The position numbers and the translations under genes are program-made. From Candidatus Omnitrophota bacterium (GTDB taxonomy: Bacteria; Omnitrophota; Gorgyraeia; JAHIPI01): 48,660 bases of DNA. Below, in pieces: positions 40,128 through 48,660 of this stretch; position 1 is the stretch's first letter, and each line of letters starts with the position of its first letter. Where the stretch lies: the NCBI GenBank assembly GCA_018894435.1, contig JAHIPI010000056.1:1-48660 (forward strand), read 5' to 3'. The notes under the pieces were generated by a model. It saw nothing but the letters and a program-made list of their open reading frames with translations, was not told the origin of the DNA and ran no database searches.

Positions 40128-42097
40128 ATAAATGCCGTTTTCAGAAAGAATTGAGCAGCTATATCGACAACCAGCTTCCGGAGCAAGATAGGCGGAACCT
40201 TGAGGAACATATCAAGACCTGCTCCTCATGTACTCAGGAGCTCAAGCAGCTGAGGCTGGTACAAGACGCAGTCAGAAAATGGCAGGCGCCTGAGCCTGGA
40301 GCGTTTTTCGAGCATGCAGTTAAGGAAGAGATCGCCGGAGGGGCTAGGGAAAGAGGTGCGACTGAAATGAAAACAAAAACTATGACTAGATGGATCCCCG
40401 TAGGGGTTCTGACCAGTATACTGCTTGTGGCTTTTGCAGGTTTGCTTCTTAAAAGTGGGTATTTCAATACCGCTTTGACAAGAATAGCCCTGGAAAACAA
40501 GCAGGCTGCTGCGACAAAAACAAAAGAGCAAGAAAAAACCTTGACCGATAAAATCAGCCTGGCGGCACAAGCTCCCATATTGGCTAGGACCGACTTAAAG
40601 TCTTTCGTGGCAAAAGAAGAAAGACTTGGTTATGATTATGAAGGCACAGTTACCGGGGGGTGGGACCAGTATCAGCAGGTAGGCGAATTTAATACAGAGC
40701 AGTATAACCGCATCTACGATAACGAGTTTCTTATGGCAAAGGATAATCCTTTGTCGACGTTCTCTATAGATGTGGACACTGCATCCTACTCCAACATCCG
40801 CAGGTTCCTTAATAGTAACCAGCTTCCGCCGAAAGATGCCGTACGAATTGAGGAGATGATAAATTACTTCAGCTATGACTATCCACAGCCAAAGGGAGAC
40901 GAACCGTTCTCGGTTACGACCGAAGTAGCAGGCTGCCCGTGGAATAAGGATCATCAGTTAGTGCTTATAGGCTTACAAGGGAAAAATGTTGAGACAGCAA
41001 ATTTGCCGCCGAGTAACCTTGTATTCCTTATAGACGTCTCCGGTTCGATGAATACTCCAAATAAACTGCCGCTTTTGAAATCCGCGTTCAAGCTGCTAGT
41101 AGACCAGCTCAGGCCGCAGGATAGAATTTCTATGGTTGTTTACGCGGGTTCATCGGGGCTCGTGCTTGATTCCACTTCGGGAGACCAGAAGCAGGTAATA
41201 CTTCAGGCGATAGATAACCTTAAAGCCGGCGGCTCGACTGCCGGAGGAGAAGGCATAAAGCTTGCCTATGAAATCGCAAAAAAGAATCTCATGAAAGACG
41301 GCAATAACCGTATTATTCTTGCCACGGACGGTGATTTCAACGTGGGTATATCAAGTGACGGCGAGCTCATAAGGATGATAGAAGAAAAAAGGAACGACGG
41401 TATATTCCTGACCGTTCTTGGTTTCGGTATGGGCAATTACAAAGACGCCAAGATGGAGCAGCTTGCCGATAAGGGTAATGGCACAATCGCCTATATAGAC
41501 AATTTGCTGGAGGCGAAGAAAGTTTTCGTGAGTGGACTGAGCGGTACATTATTAACAATAGCCAAAGACGTGAAGATCCAGGTAGAATTCAATCCCACAA
41601 AGATAAAGGCGTATCGCCTGATCGGCTACGAAAATAGGATGCTTAAGAAGGAAGATTTCAATGACGATAAAAAAGACGCCGGCGAAATCGGCGCGGGCCA
41701 TTCCGTGACTGCTTTATATGAAGTCGTTCTTGCCGATTCAAAGGAAGAATTTGCGAACGTTGATGACCTAAAATATCAGCAAGTTACTACAAAGCCGAGC
41801 AAAGAGCTCATGACGGTGAAACTGCGATACAAAGAGCCGGACGAAGACGTGAGCAAGCTGATCACGAAGGAGCTTTCAGATACGCCAGTGAAGGCCATGT
41901 CAGAGAACATGAATTTTGCCACGGCAGTTGCCGAATTTGGGTTAATCCTAAGAGATTCACAGTATAAGGGAGATTCGTCTTATAAGGATGTTATGGAACG
42001 TGCCAAAACATCTATCGGTAAGGATACATATGGCTACCGCGCAGAGTTCATCAGACTTGTCGAAATCGCGGAGTTACTGACAGGAGGCACAAATTAA
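40124..42097 (+). CDS. Anti-sigma zinc finger fused to a von Willebrand A domain (YfbK-like)
   Basis: The 657-aa protein starts with an anti-sigma HxxxCxxC finger (His29, Cys33, Cys36), followed by one membrane helix (about 91-110). An extracytoplasmic part then has the YfbK N-terminal region (STFSIDVDTASYSNIRRFL), a VWA domain with a complete MIDAS site (DVSGS near 304, Thr near 371, ATDGD near 400) and the DUF3520 end. ATG overlaps the sigma gene stop. The fusion could sense an external ligand by VWA and release the sigma factor. That mechanism is inferred. Confidence 0.9.
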   Translation: MNKCRFQKELSSYIDNQLPEQDRRNLEEHIKTCSSCTQELKQLRLVQDAVRKWQAPEPGAFFEHAVKEEIAGGARERGATEMKTKTMTRWIPVGVLTSILLVAFAGLLLKSGYFNTALTRIALENKQAAATKTKEQEKTLTDKISLAAQAPILARTDLKSFVAKEERLGYDYEGTVTGGWDQYQQVGEFNTEQYNRIYDNEFLMAKDNPLSTFSIDVDTASYSNIRRFLNSNQLPPKDAVRIEEMINYFSYDYPQPKGDEPFSVTTEVAGCPWNKDHQLVLIGLQGKNVETANLPPSNLVFLIDVSGSMNTPNKLPLLKSAFKLLVDQLRPQDRISMVVYAGSSGLVLDSTSGDQKQVILQAIDNLKAGGSTAGGEGIKLAYEIAKKNLMKDGNNRIILATDGDFNVGISSDGELIRMIEEKRNDGIFLTVLGFGMGNYKDAKMEQLADKGNGTIAYIDNLLEAKKVFVSGLSGTLLTIAKDVKIQVEFNPTKIKAYRLIGYENRMLKKEDFNDDKKDAGEIGAGHSVTALYEVVLADSKEEFANVDDLKYQQVTTKPSKELMTVKLRYKEPDEDVSKLITKELSDTPVKAMSENMNFATAVAEFGLILRDSQYKGDSSYKDVMERAKTSIGKDTYGYRAEFIRLVEIAELLTGGTN

Positions 42098-42104
42098 AGC
42101 AGAA

Positions 42105-42141
42105 TTAAGGGTGATTCCAAGTATACAGGAATCATCCTTAA
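42105..42141 (+). terminator. 14-bp hairpin between the VWA gene and the DUF4139 gene
   Basis: TTAAGGGTGATTCC (42105-42118) and GGAATCATCCTTAA (42128-42141) pair along 14 bases with one wobble and a 9-base loop. No T run follows, so it may be an RNA stability or attenuation element rather than a full terminator. Confidence 0.5.
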
Positions 42142-42181
42142 GGTTCTAATACTCATAAAATCCTTACCGAAAGGGGCAAAA

Positions 42182-43468
42182 ATGTTAACAAAATTTCTTA
42201 GATACTGTTTAATATTAGGAGTGATAAATTTTATAATTTCTCCAATTTTTACAGTTGGCATGGCAGAAGAAGTTAATACGCCAAATTATGTTAGTCAGCC
42301 AAAAGAGATGATGATCCATGAAAGCGGTTTCGCCATTGTTAAGGATATCGCGAAGATAGATGCGCAAGACACGGTACAAGTAGAATTACCCAAAGAGACC
42401 ATATTAAGAACATTAATTATTCTTGATGGCGGGAAAAGGGTTAAATCATTTAATTCATCAAATATTGAGAATTTCCCACCGCCTACGATTATGTACGGAA
42501 GAGCACCAGAAAGTTCTGTTCGCAGTGATTTATCTCCCCAAAAAACGCCGACAACACCTTCTCCCCAACCTTCTCAGGAGAACATAATAAGCTGGAAAAC
42601 GGATATTAAAGGTCAAAGAGAGGTTACCTTGGAATATTCGGTTAGCGGGATCAGTTGGTCTCCGATTTATGATCTAAATTTGTCAAATAAAGAAAACTCT
42701 ATGCTAGTTTACAGTGCGCTTATTACCAACACAGTTATGCCATTTAAAGAGGTAAAGATAGGCCTAACTGCTGGTGATAGTAAGCAATGGCAAGATAACC
42801 CTTACTATGACCGACGCCTGCCGGCCGAGGTAGCTATTATATATGATATTACGTTAGATACCCCGATTCGCCAAGCACCTTCTCCACGTATTAATGTTGG
42901 CTGTAAGTACGAAGTAGGTAAGCGTAATTTAGACATTGGGACAACATCTATCGAGATATTAAGCGCAGATTTAAAATACAGAAAAGAGTTTGTCTGGGTG
43001 ACTCTTTTTGGGCAGAGGGTAGATATTCACTATGAAATAAAGAATACGACCGCGCAGACATTAGCTAAAGGCGGGGTGGACGTCTATCAAAACGGTACAT
43101 ATCTAGGGAAAGATAATATTCTCCTAACGTCTCCGGGCGAATTGGCGCATATCACTTTTTCCGGCGCGGATGCCATCAAAGTCAGTAAAGATATAAACTT
43201 GACTACCGTTGAAGATAGAAGCCAGAATAAAAACCGTCATGAAGTATCGTTAAATATAGGAAATATTAGCAAAGAAGACGTAGCCGTAAAGATTTTTGAT
43301 ATGAAATATCCATATACTTCGGATATCGAGTATAGCGTGAAACCCATAAAAGAAAGCGGTAACACGGTAATATGGGAAATAGCCCTTCCTCCCGCGGGAA
43401 AGAAATCAATTCTTTATGACTTTTATTCTGACGGTAGATATACCAATCCTTATGATGCGTCATATTAA
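42182..43468 (+). CDS. Exported DUF4139-domain protein
   Basis: The 428-aa protein has a signal peptide (about 1-29, ending GMA-EEV). A DUF4139 pattern follows: YVSQPKEMMIHESGFAIVKD, then WKTDIKGQREVTLEYSVSGI, SWSPIYDLNL and ITNTVMPFKEVKIGLTAGD. It closes with WEIALPPAGKKSILYDFYSD. A Pro/Thr/Ser linker (about 115-135) separates the parts. DUF4139 proteins are beta-sandwich surface proteins of unknown role. It follows the ECF/VWA genes and may belong to that regulon. GAAAGGGG precedes the ATG. Confidence 0.82.
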   Translation: MLTKFLRYCLILGVINFIISPIFTVGMAEEVNTPNYVSQPKEMMIHESGFAIVKDIAKIDAQDTVQVELPKETILRTLIILDGGKRVKSFNSSNIENFPPPTIMYGRAPESSVRSDLSPQKTPTTPSPQPSQENIISWKTDIKGQREVTLEYSVSGISWSPIYDLNLSNKENSMLVYSALITNTVMPFKEVKIGLTAGDSKQWQDNPYYDRRLPAEVAIIYDITLDTPIRQAPSPRINVGCKYEVGKRNLDIGTTSIEILSADLKYRKEFVWVTLFGQRVDIHYEIKNTTAQTLAKGGVDVYQNGTYLGKDNILLTSPGELAHITFSGADAIKVSKDINLTTVEDRSQNKNRHEVSLNIGNISKEDVAVKIFDMKYPYTSDIEYSVKPIKESGNTVIWEIALPPAGKKSILYDFYSDGRYTNPYDASY

Positions 43469-43498
43469 GCCGCTATTTTAACTGAAAGGACATGTTAT

Positions 43499-46400
43499 AT
43501 GATAAGGAAAAATAATATATTTTCTATCCTTATTTTTCTAGGGATAGTTTTGGTAACTACAATTATCTTTGCTGAAAGTTCCCCATCATCTAAAGATAAC
43601 GCAGATGCGCAGGAGCAATATTATATTGCCGTGAAACATTTTCGTGACAAAGAATATAAAATCGCTCTAGAGGAGCTTACCAAGATAATAAATGACTATC
43701 CTAAGACAGAAATAGCGGCAAAAGCGCAGTATACAATTGGCGAAATTTATTTAATACAAGACAAGCAAGATGAGGCGTTATTGGCATATAAGAAAGCCGC
43801 AGAATTAGATCCTTCGAATGAGTCTGCATGGCGAAGCATTGCTGAAATTTATGAAAAACGCAGGAAATATGACGATGCAGTAGAGGCATACAAAAAAGTA
43901 ATTTCATTAATAATCGAAAACAAAGAACCGGATGAAGAACTTATCCCTTTATACGAAAAAATCGCCGGTATACTACTAGATCGCAAAAAATACGAAGAGG
44001 CACTTGGTTGTTATAATAAGATACTAGCACTTGATAAAAACCAGCGTTATACTAGCCGGCGTTCAATAAAAGGCAAAATAGCTTCTATATACGAAAATTT
44101 AAATAAACCCGAAGAAGCCGAAAAAATTTATAGGGAAATAGTAAATGAGACCGGGGACACCGACTATATGTTGCGTCTCGCGAATATTTTGGTTAATCGG
44201 AAAGCAGATGCGGAAGTTTTTGATTTGTGCGCTATTAGCATGAATAAACATGGGCATACTTTCCTTTATCATAGGGGAACGGGAATTCAAGTCGAAGTCG
44301 GAAAATATTATATAGCTCATAATAGAACAGACGATTGGCTAGCTTTTTTACAGAAAAAATCCGAAGAATCCGAAAATAATGTCTATGCTTATATATTAAT
44401 CGCAGGTGCCTATGAAGCAAAAAAGGACATGGATAATGCCGCCCACTATTATGAACTAGCGTTGCAAAACATTTCGGCAAGCGATAAATATAGTTCATTA
44501 AGAGTAGGTGTATTAAAAATGGCAGCAAATTCGTATTTAGATGCTTCTAACTATGCAAAAGCTGCTGAACTATTCTTAGAACTGTCCAAATCGAACGTAC
44601 AAAATTATTTTAATTCATACAGTATATCAGAGGATTTAGCGGTTTGTTATCTTAAGAACGGCGAGGTTGATAAGGCAAATTCAATTTTTGACGAATTAAA
44701 TAAGAAATATCCCGATCGAGACGTCAAAGATAGATATCGCAGTGATTATTTAAAAATATATATTAGCCAGGGAAATTACGATGGCGCAATCGATGTAACG
44801 GTAGAACCCATGAGAAAATCAGAGCGATATTCTTATTCCCACAGCCCGAAAAGCATAATAGAACTAAGCAAAGCCAACGGTAAATCGGAGTTATTAATCA
44901 GCGCTTTGCAAAAGAGAATTGAGGCTGAGCCAAGTAATGCATTTTTATATGTTATTTTAGCCGCAGCTTACATGAGTCAGGAGAAATATACGTCAGCAGC
45001 GGAATGTTACGAAAAATTGCTGGAACTTATGCCGAATGAACTTGAAATTTATAAGTCGATATACTTTAGTAAAGTGTATGCCTGGACGAGTAATCCTGAA
45101 AAACAGATTTGGTGTTATAAAAAGATGATCGAACTGGATCCTGAGAATACAGATAACATACGCTATTATCTTGATATAGTACGGCAGTATAGCGCGAAAC
45201 ATAAAGAAGAAGAAGCGCTGGCAACGCTTACTGAGTTATTGAGCCGCTACGAGATCCAGGATGGAGATAATGCTAGAGAAATCGCTGAAACATATAAGTG
45301 TGTTTTTCATATGTGGAAAGAGGCGATCCCTTTTTACAAGAAAGCGATAGACTTAGGAGTTTATGACCCGATAAGGCGCAAACTAGAGATGGGGGAATGT
45401 TACTACTATATTAAAGACTTTGTTAATGCAAAAGAGGTGTTGCAGGAAGTGGTTGCAACAACAGACGATGAATATTACAAGAATGAAGCCTTGGCGAAGT
45501 TATGGAACATAGATCATCCGGATAAAAAACCCATAGTAGCATTTCCGCCGCCGAAACAGAGTTTCCATTTTAAGTCCACAGATGTTGATAGGATAAAAAA
45601 AACATACGAAAAAATGGTGCTTGAGTATAAAAGTTTATCCGATGACGAAAAGATTTATAAAAAACAGGAAGTTATCGCTACGGGATTATACCTGTCAAAG
45701 AAAATGATTGAACAGTCGCGAGCATCTGAAGCGTCAGAAGTTTTAACGGAACTCTCAAAGGTTGCCCCTGATCGCCCAGATATTTATTGTACTATCGGAG
45801 ATGTATATTTTTATGGTACTCCGAAAGGAACGGATAAAGCCATAGAATGGTACAAAAGGGCATTGGATCATAAAAATGATGATGTCGATATACTTTTACA
45901 TCTTGGCTATGCGTATGAGCGTAAAGGCGATTATAAAAATGCCGCCAAGTGCTATAGCGATCTGGTTAATGACAAAAATAGAGATAAAAAATTCTTCTGG
46001 TATAAGCATGGGGAAACGCGGCTTAAGACATTGGAACTTATAAATCAAAAACAGTTAATCAAAGATTGGCTAGTAATAGGCCCTTTTGCGAATGACGATG
46101 GCAAAGGGTTTGAAACAGCTTATCCGCCGGAGAAAGGTATTGATATAAAGGTTTCATATAAAGGCAAAAATGATATGACAATAAGCTGGACAAGGCCGTA
46201 TAAAGGTGAATATGGCTATGTGGACTTAGATAAAATTTTTGCACCCAACAATGATAAGACGGTAGCATATGCCTTAATCGATATCGTTTCTCCTGCAAAA
46301 AAGCAGGTACAATTCAAAGTTGGAAGCTGGGATACTATGACAATTTGGCTTAATGGCAATGTTATATGTAACCAGCGAAGCGGATTTTGGGTGATATTAG

Positions 46401-46555
46401 ACCAGTTTGTGGTTAACGCAGAATTAAATGAAGGTAGCAATCAGGTTCTTGTAAAGATTTGCGAGGACACAAAGGACTGGGGATTTTATTTCAGGGTTAC
46501 GGATATGAATGGAAATCCAGTAAGCGACTTGAAATATGCCGTACCTTCGAAATGA
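43499..46555 (+). CDS. Large exported TPR protein with a C-terminal beta-sandwich
   Basis: The 1018-aa protein has a signal peptide (about 1-25, ending IFA-ESS) and many TPR units over about residues 35-840. Examples are DEALLAYKKAAELDPSNESA, YDDAVEAYKKVISL and DKAIEWYKRALDHKNDDVDI. The last about 160 residues start with LVIGPFANDDGKGFETAYPP and contain VQFKVGSWDTMTIWLNGNVI and NEGSNQVLVKICE, which look like a galactose-binding-like/jelly-roll domain. It probably scaffolds other exported proteins and may bind glycan. Confidence 0.87.
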   Translation: MIRKNNIFSILIFLGIVLVTTIIFAESSPSSKDNADAQEQYYIAVKHFRDKEYKIALEELTKIINDYPKTEIAAKAQYTIGEIYLIQDKQDEALLAYKKAAELDPSNESAWRSIAEIYEKRRKYDDAVEAYKKVISLIIENKEPDEELIPLYEKIAGILLDRKKYEEALGCYNKILALDKNQRYTSRRSIKGKIASIYENLNKPEEAEKIYREIVNETGDTDYMLRLANILVNRKADAEVFDLCAISMNKHGHTFLYHRGTGIQVEVGKYYIAHNRTDDWLAFLQKKSEESENNVYAYILIAGAYEAKKDMDNAAHYYELALQNISASDKYSSLRVGVLKMAANSYLDASNYAKAAELFLELSKSNVQNYFNSYSISEDLAVCYLKNGEVDKANSIFDELNKKYPDRDVKDRYRSDYLKIYISQGNYDGAIDVTVEPMRKSERYSYSHSPKSIIELSKANGKSELLISALQKRIEAEPSNAFLYVILAAAYMSQEKYTSAAECYEKLLELMPNELEIYKSIYFSKVYAWTSNPEKQIWCYKKMIELDPENTDNIRYYLDIVRQYSAKHKEEEALATLTELLSRYEIQDGDNAREIAETYKCVFHMWKEAIPFYKKAIDLGVYDPIRRKLEMGECYYYIKDFVNAKEVLQEVVATTDDEYYKNEALAKLWNIDHPDKKPIVAFPPPKQSFHFKSTDVDRIKKTYEKMVLEYKSLSDDEKIYKKQEVIATGLYLSKKMIEQSRASEASEVLTELSKVAPDRPDIYCTIGDVYFYGTPKGTDKAIEWYKRALDHKNDDVDILLHLGYAYERKGDYKNAAKCYSDLVNDKNRDKKFFWYKHGETRLKTLELINQKQLIKDWLVIGPFANDDGKGFETAYPPEKGIDIKVSYKGKNDMTISWTRPYKGEYGYVDLDKIFAPNNDKTVAYALIDIVSPAKKQVQFKVGSWDTMTIWLNGNVICNQRSGFWVILDQFVVNAELNEGSNQVLVKICEDTKDWGFYFRVTDMNGNPVSDLKYAVPSK

Positions 46556-46600
46556 TAGAATAAAACATTTCACCCGTACCAAAGTAAAGGAGTTGTTTAA

Positions 46601-48337
46601 ATGAAAAAAAGGAATATTATATTAGTAACTATGCTTTTAATAGTTATGGTGATTTGTGTTGCCATTAAAGCAGAAAATAAACCAACTACTGGCACACATG
46701 CTTTAAGCGTCAAAGAACGAATTGAAAGAATAAATGATATTCTGGGGCGGATAACCGCGAAATATAAAGGACAATCGCAATATGGTGTAGATTTAAGTTT
46801 AATCTACTCGATGACATATTCAAAGGCTATAGAAAATGTTGCAAGTACGGCCAATGAAAATGATATAAAAGAAATTATACAAGAGTTGAATAAAGCTAAC
46901 CCTAGTTACAAAGGAACGATAATAAGCTTTTTGGGGTATACAAAAAATAAATTTGCTCAAGAAGCCTTATTGAAATTGATGAATGACGAAAATGAGCTGA
47001 TACGGAGTCAGGCGATTAGAGCGTTAATAATCAGCGGCAATAGGGATGAAAATGTGGTTGAAAAGGCAGTTGAAATCCAAAAAGCAAAATTAAAAAGCGA
47101 AAATTGGCAAGAGAGATTAGGCGCTGTATCGATGTTGCGGATAATTGGCGGCAAAAAGGCAGCCAAGGCTTTATTATTAGTGATAGATGACAGTGAACCC
47201 CAGGTGCGGCAGCAGGCTATATATGCTTTACGGGTTTTACATGAAGATAATATTGTAAAAGATCTAATATTGTATTTAAATACTAAAAAGGATAGTCCAA
47301 AAGCAGCGATTTTCCGTATTTTTGGCGAAACTGACAGCAAAGAAGCAGTACCCACGTTGATTCAGAGTTTACAGGATATGGACTCTAACGTGAGCCAAGT
47401 AGCGTCACGTCAAGAAGCTGCAATAGCCCTGGGCAAAATAAAGGATGAAAGAGCAATACCTTCTCTTATAAAAGCTCTTGAAGATGAAAATAAAAAAGTC
47501 CGTATTTATGCAGCGCGGTCTTTGGGCTTATTAGGAAGTAAAGAAGGTTATGATACTGTTTTAAAATACAAAGATGATCCTGATTGGATGATTCGAGAAG
47601 AAGTGGCGAAGGCCTTAAGATATATCGGCGATGAGAAAGCATTACCTATTTTGGAAGAAATGAAGAAAAGAGCAAGTGGAGCAACATATGAGCAAATCTG
47701 TGCAGCAATAATATCTATAAAATCTAAAAATATAAATGATATTGGAAAGATTAAAGTTGATATAGAATTCGAAAAAATGTTAGTCAGTTTTCGTGCCTGG
47801 GATCTTCCCGATAAAAGTTTACAAGAAGATATTGAAAAGATTACCGGCATGAAAATGAGAGATATTTTAATTAAAATGATAGAAGATTTCAAGGGGCCTG
47901 AAGGTTCGGATTGGTCCTTCCGGGAAAGTACAATTGCTCTTTTAAGTAAAGTAGAAGGCGAAGCAGCTTACCCTGTGCTTTTCAAGCTGCTTAAAGATGA
48001 AAATGGGGCAATCAGGAGGCGAGCGATTATAAGTTTGCAAAGATTAAATTACCGGAAAGAAGAGGTATTGCAGGAAATAGTAACTAATGAAACTGACGAT
48101 ACTGTACTAGGTGATGCTATTAAAGACAGTATAGGCATAGGTAACGATGCAATTCTTAAAAAATACCTCGAAATATTAGAAATGGAAAATTATCCTTACA
48201 CCAAGAGTGTTATACTCGATACACTCTCTATAATAGGAGATAGAAAAACAGTACTACGCATATTCACCGCTAATACAAATAATACCAATCAGCTTATTCG
48301 AGAGAAAGCCATACGGCTTGTTGATTTATTTAAATAA
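46601..48337 (+). CDS. Second exported HEAT-repeat protein
   Basis: The 578-aa protein has a signal peptide or anchor (about 1-23). HEAT repeats begin near residue 110: LIRSQAIRALIISGNRDENV, VRQQAIYALRVLH, KVRIYAARSLGLLGSKEGYD, and AIRRRAIISLQRLN. A helical non-repeat part (about 375-420) interrupts the solenoid. It resembles the HEAT protein at 34,377 in build. AAAGGAG precedes the ATG, within a leader similar to that of the next gene. Confidence 0.87.
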   Translation: MKKRNIILVTMLLIVMVICVAIKAENKPTTGTHALSVKERIERINDILGRITAKYKGQSQYGVDLSLIYSMTYSKAIENVASTANENDIKEIIQELNKANPSYKGTIISFLGYTKNKFAQEALLKLMNDENELIRSQAIRALIISGNRDENVVEKAVEIQKAKLKSENWQERLGAVSMLRIIGGKKAAKALLLVIDDSEPQVRQQAIYALRVLHEDNIVKDLILYLNTKKDSPKAAIFRIFGETDSKEAVPTLIQSLQDMDSNVSQVASRQEAAIALGKIKDERAIPSLIKALEDENKKVRIYAARSLGLLGSKEGYDTVLKYKDDPDWMIREEVAKALRYIGDEKALPILEEMKKRASGATYEQICAAIISIKSKNINDIGKIKVDIEFEKMLVSFRAWDLPDKSLQEDIEKITGMKMRDILIKMIEDFKGPEGSDWSFRESTIALLSKVEGEAAYPVLFKLLKDENGAIRRRAIISLQRLNYRKEEVLQEIVTNETDDTVLGDAIKDSIGIGNDAILKKYLEILEMENYPYTKSVILDTLSIIGDRKTVLRIFTANTNNTNQLIREKAIRLVDLFK

Positions 48338-48384
48338 TTGGCACTACACCTCATAAGCGCCACCAAAGCAAAGGAGCGATTTAA

Positions 48385-48660
48385 GTGAAAAAACGTACGA
48401 AGTTATATATCCTACTTATTCTTATTGCGTTAGGCATTACTATATTTACACTTCGGCCCCATCCTTTGCCAATCCTTGAAAATGAATTTGATAAAAGTAA
48501 TCTTAAGGGAAAAATACTATTTTGTGATGTCAAGGAAGAAAATTATTACCTGATTAACGCAAATGGCACCAACATGATTAATATTAATGCTGATGATATA
48601 CATAATCCAGTTCTCTCTCCGCAATCAGACAAAATAGCATGGCTCCTTAGAGATAAAGAT
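48385..48660 (+). CDS. Exported PD40/TolB-like protein, cut by the window end
   Basis: The first 92 codons of an open frame start with GTG at 48385 after AAGGAG (48371-48376). The N-terminus MKKRTKLYILLILIALGITI is a signal peptide or anchor. Downstream, ILFCDVKEENYYLINANGTN and PVLSPQSDKIAWLLRD match the start of a PD40 beta-propeller blade, like the C-terminal part of the ESGKL protein. The rest lies outside the window. Confidence 0.75.
   Translation, partial: MKKRTKLYILLILIALGITIFTLRPHPLPILENEFDKSNLKGKILFCDVKEENYYLINANGTNMININADDIHNPVLSPQSDKIAWLLRDKD

Noticed and set aside
42105-42141. Riboswitch before the DUF4139 gene
   Set aside because: It is a single simple stem with no conserved junctions, so it is listed only as a hairpin.

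Overview
The window reads as a chromosome segment of a Gram-negative (diderm) bacterium. It carries BamA, Skp/OmpH, LpxD, LpxC, FabZ, LpxI, LpxB and an MsbA-like flippase, so the cell makes an outer membrane with lipid A. The abundance of short hairpin repeats, a REP-associated tyrosine transposase, an H-X9-DG-type prepilin and large secreted HEAT/TPR proteins resembles uncultivated lineages such as Omnitrophota. That placement is an inference from style and gene order and was not tested by a search.

Region 1 (1-12,683) is a dense core block on the + strand: rplY, pth, then rpsF-ssb-rpsR-rplI-dnaB, then bamA-skp-lpxD-lpxC-fabZ-lpxI (envelope assembly and lipid A), nadE and glnA. lpxA, usually next to fabZ, is not present. 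Region 2 (12,684-16,225) holds a RAYT transposase between inverted repeats and, on the - strand, a prepilin, lpxB and a Gfo/Idh oxidoreductase. Region 3 (16,294-21,304) has msbA, rpsB-tsf-pyrH-frr. Region 4 (21,313-22,712) has a nucleotidyltransferase pair, tRNA-Lys, a damaged partial duplicate of that tRNA, and a GIY-YIG protein.

Region 5 (22,780-26,200) is an AT-rich island starting just 3' of tRNA-Lys. It has an XRE regulator between two inverted copies of a 19-bp operator-like sequence, a 46-residue membrane peptide, and a restriction-modification locus. In that locus an active DNA methyltransferase is paired with a methyltransferase-like protein that has lost its catalytic motif and carries an N-terminal HTH, next to a PD-(D/E)XK nuclease and a tandem Myb/HTH-like protein. 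Several genes here and elsewhere have promoters that leave almost no 5' leader.

Region 6 (26,277-31,966) starts with a GHKL ATPase, a DUF4325 STAS-like protein and a STAS protein, which look like a partner-switching module. A MarR regulator, a DUF2339 membrane protein and an M48 protease follow. Region 7 (31,979-48,660) is a run of exported repeat proteins: a 15 x 30-residue repeat protein, two HEAT proteins, a TPR protein and a DUF4139 protein, plus a hydrolase and a zinc-ribbon rhomboid. Inside it an ECF sigma factor has a textbook ECF-type promoter and is followed by an anti-sigma/VWA fusion. The last gene is cut by the window end.

A composite two-hairpin repeat occurs at least three times (window start, 16,294 and 22,136) and its second hairpin also appears inside pth. 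One copy sits inside the duplicated tRNA-Lys fragment, which indicates that the element inserts.
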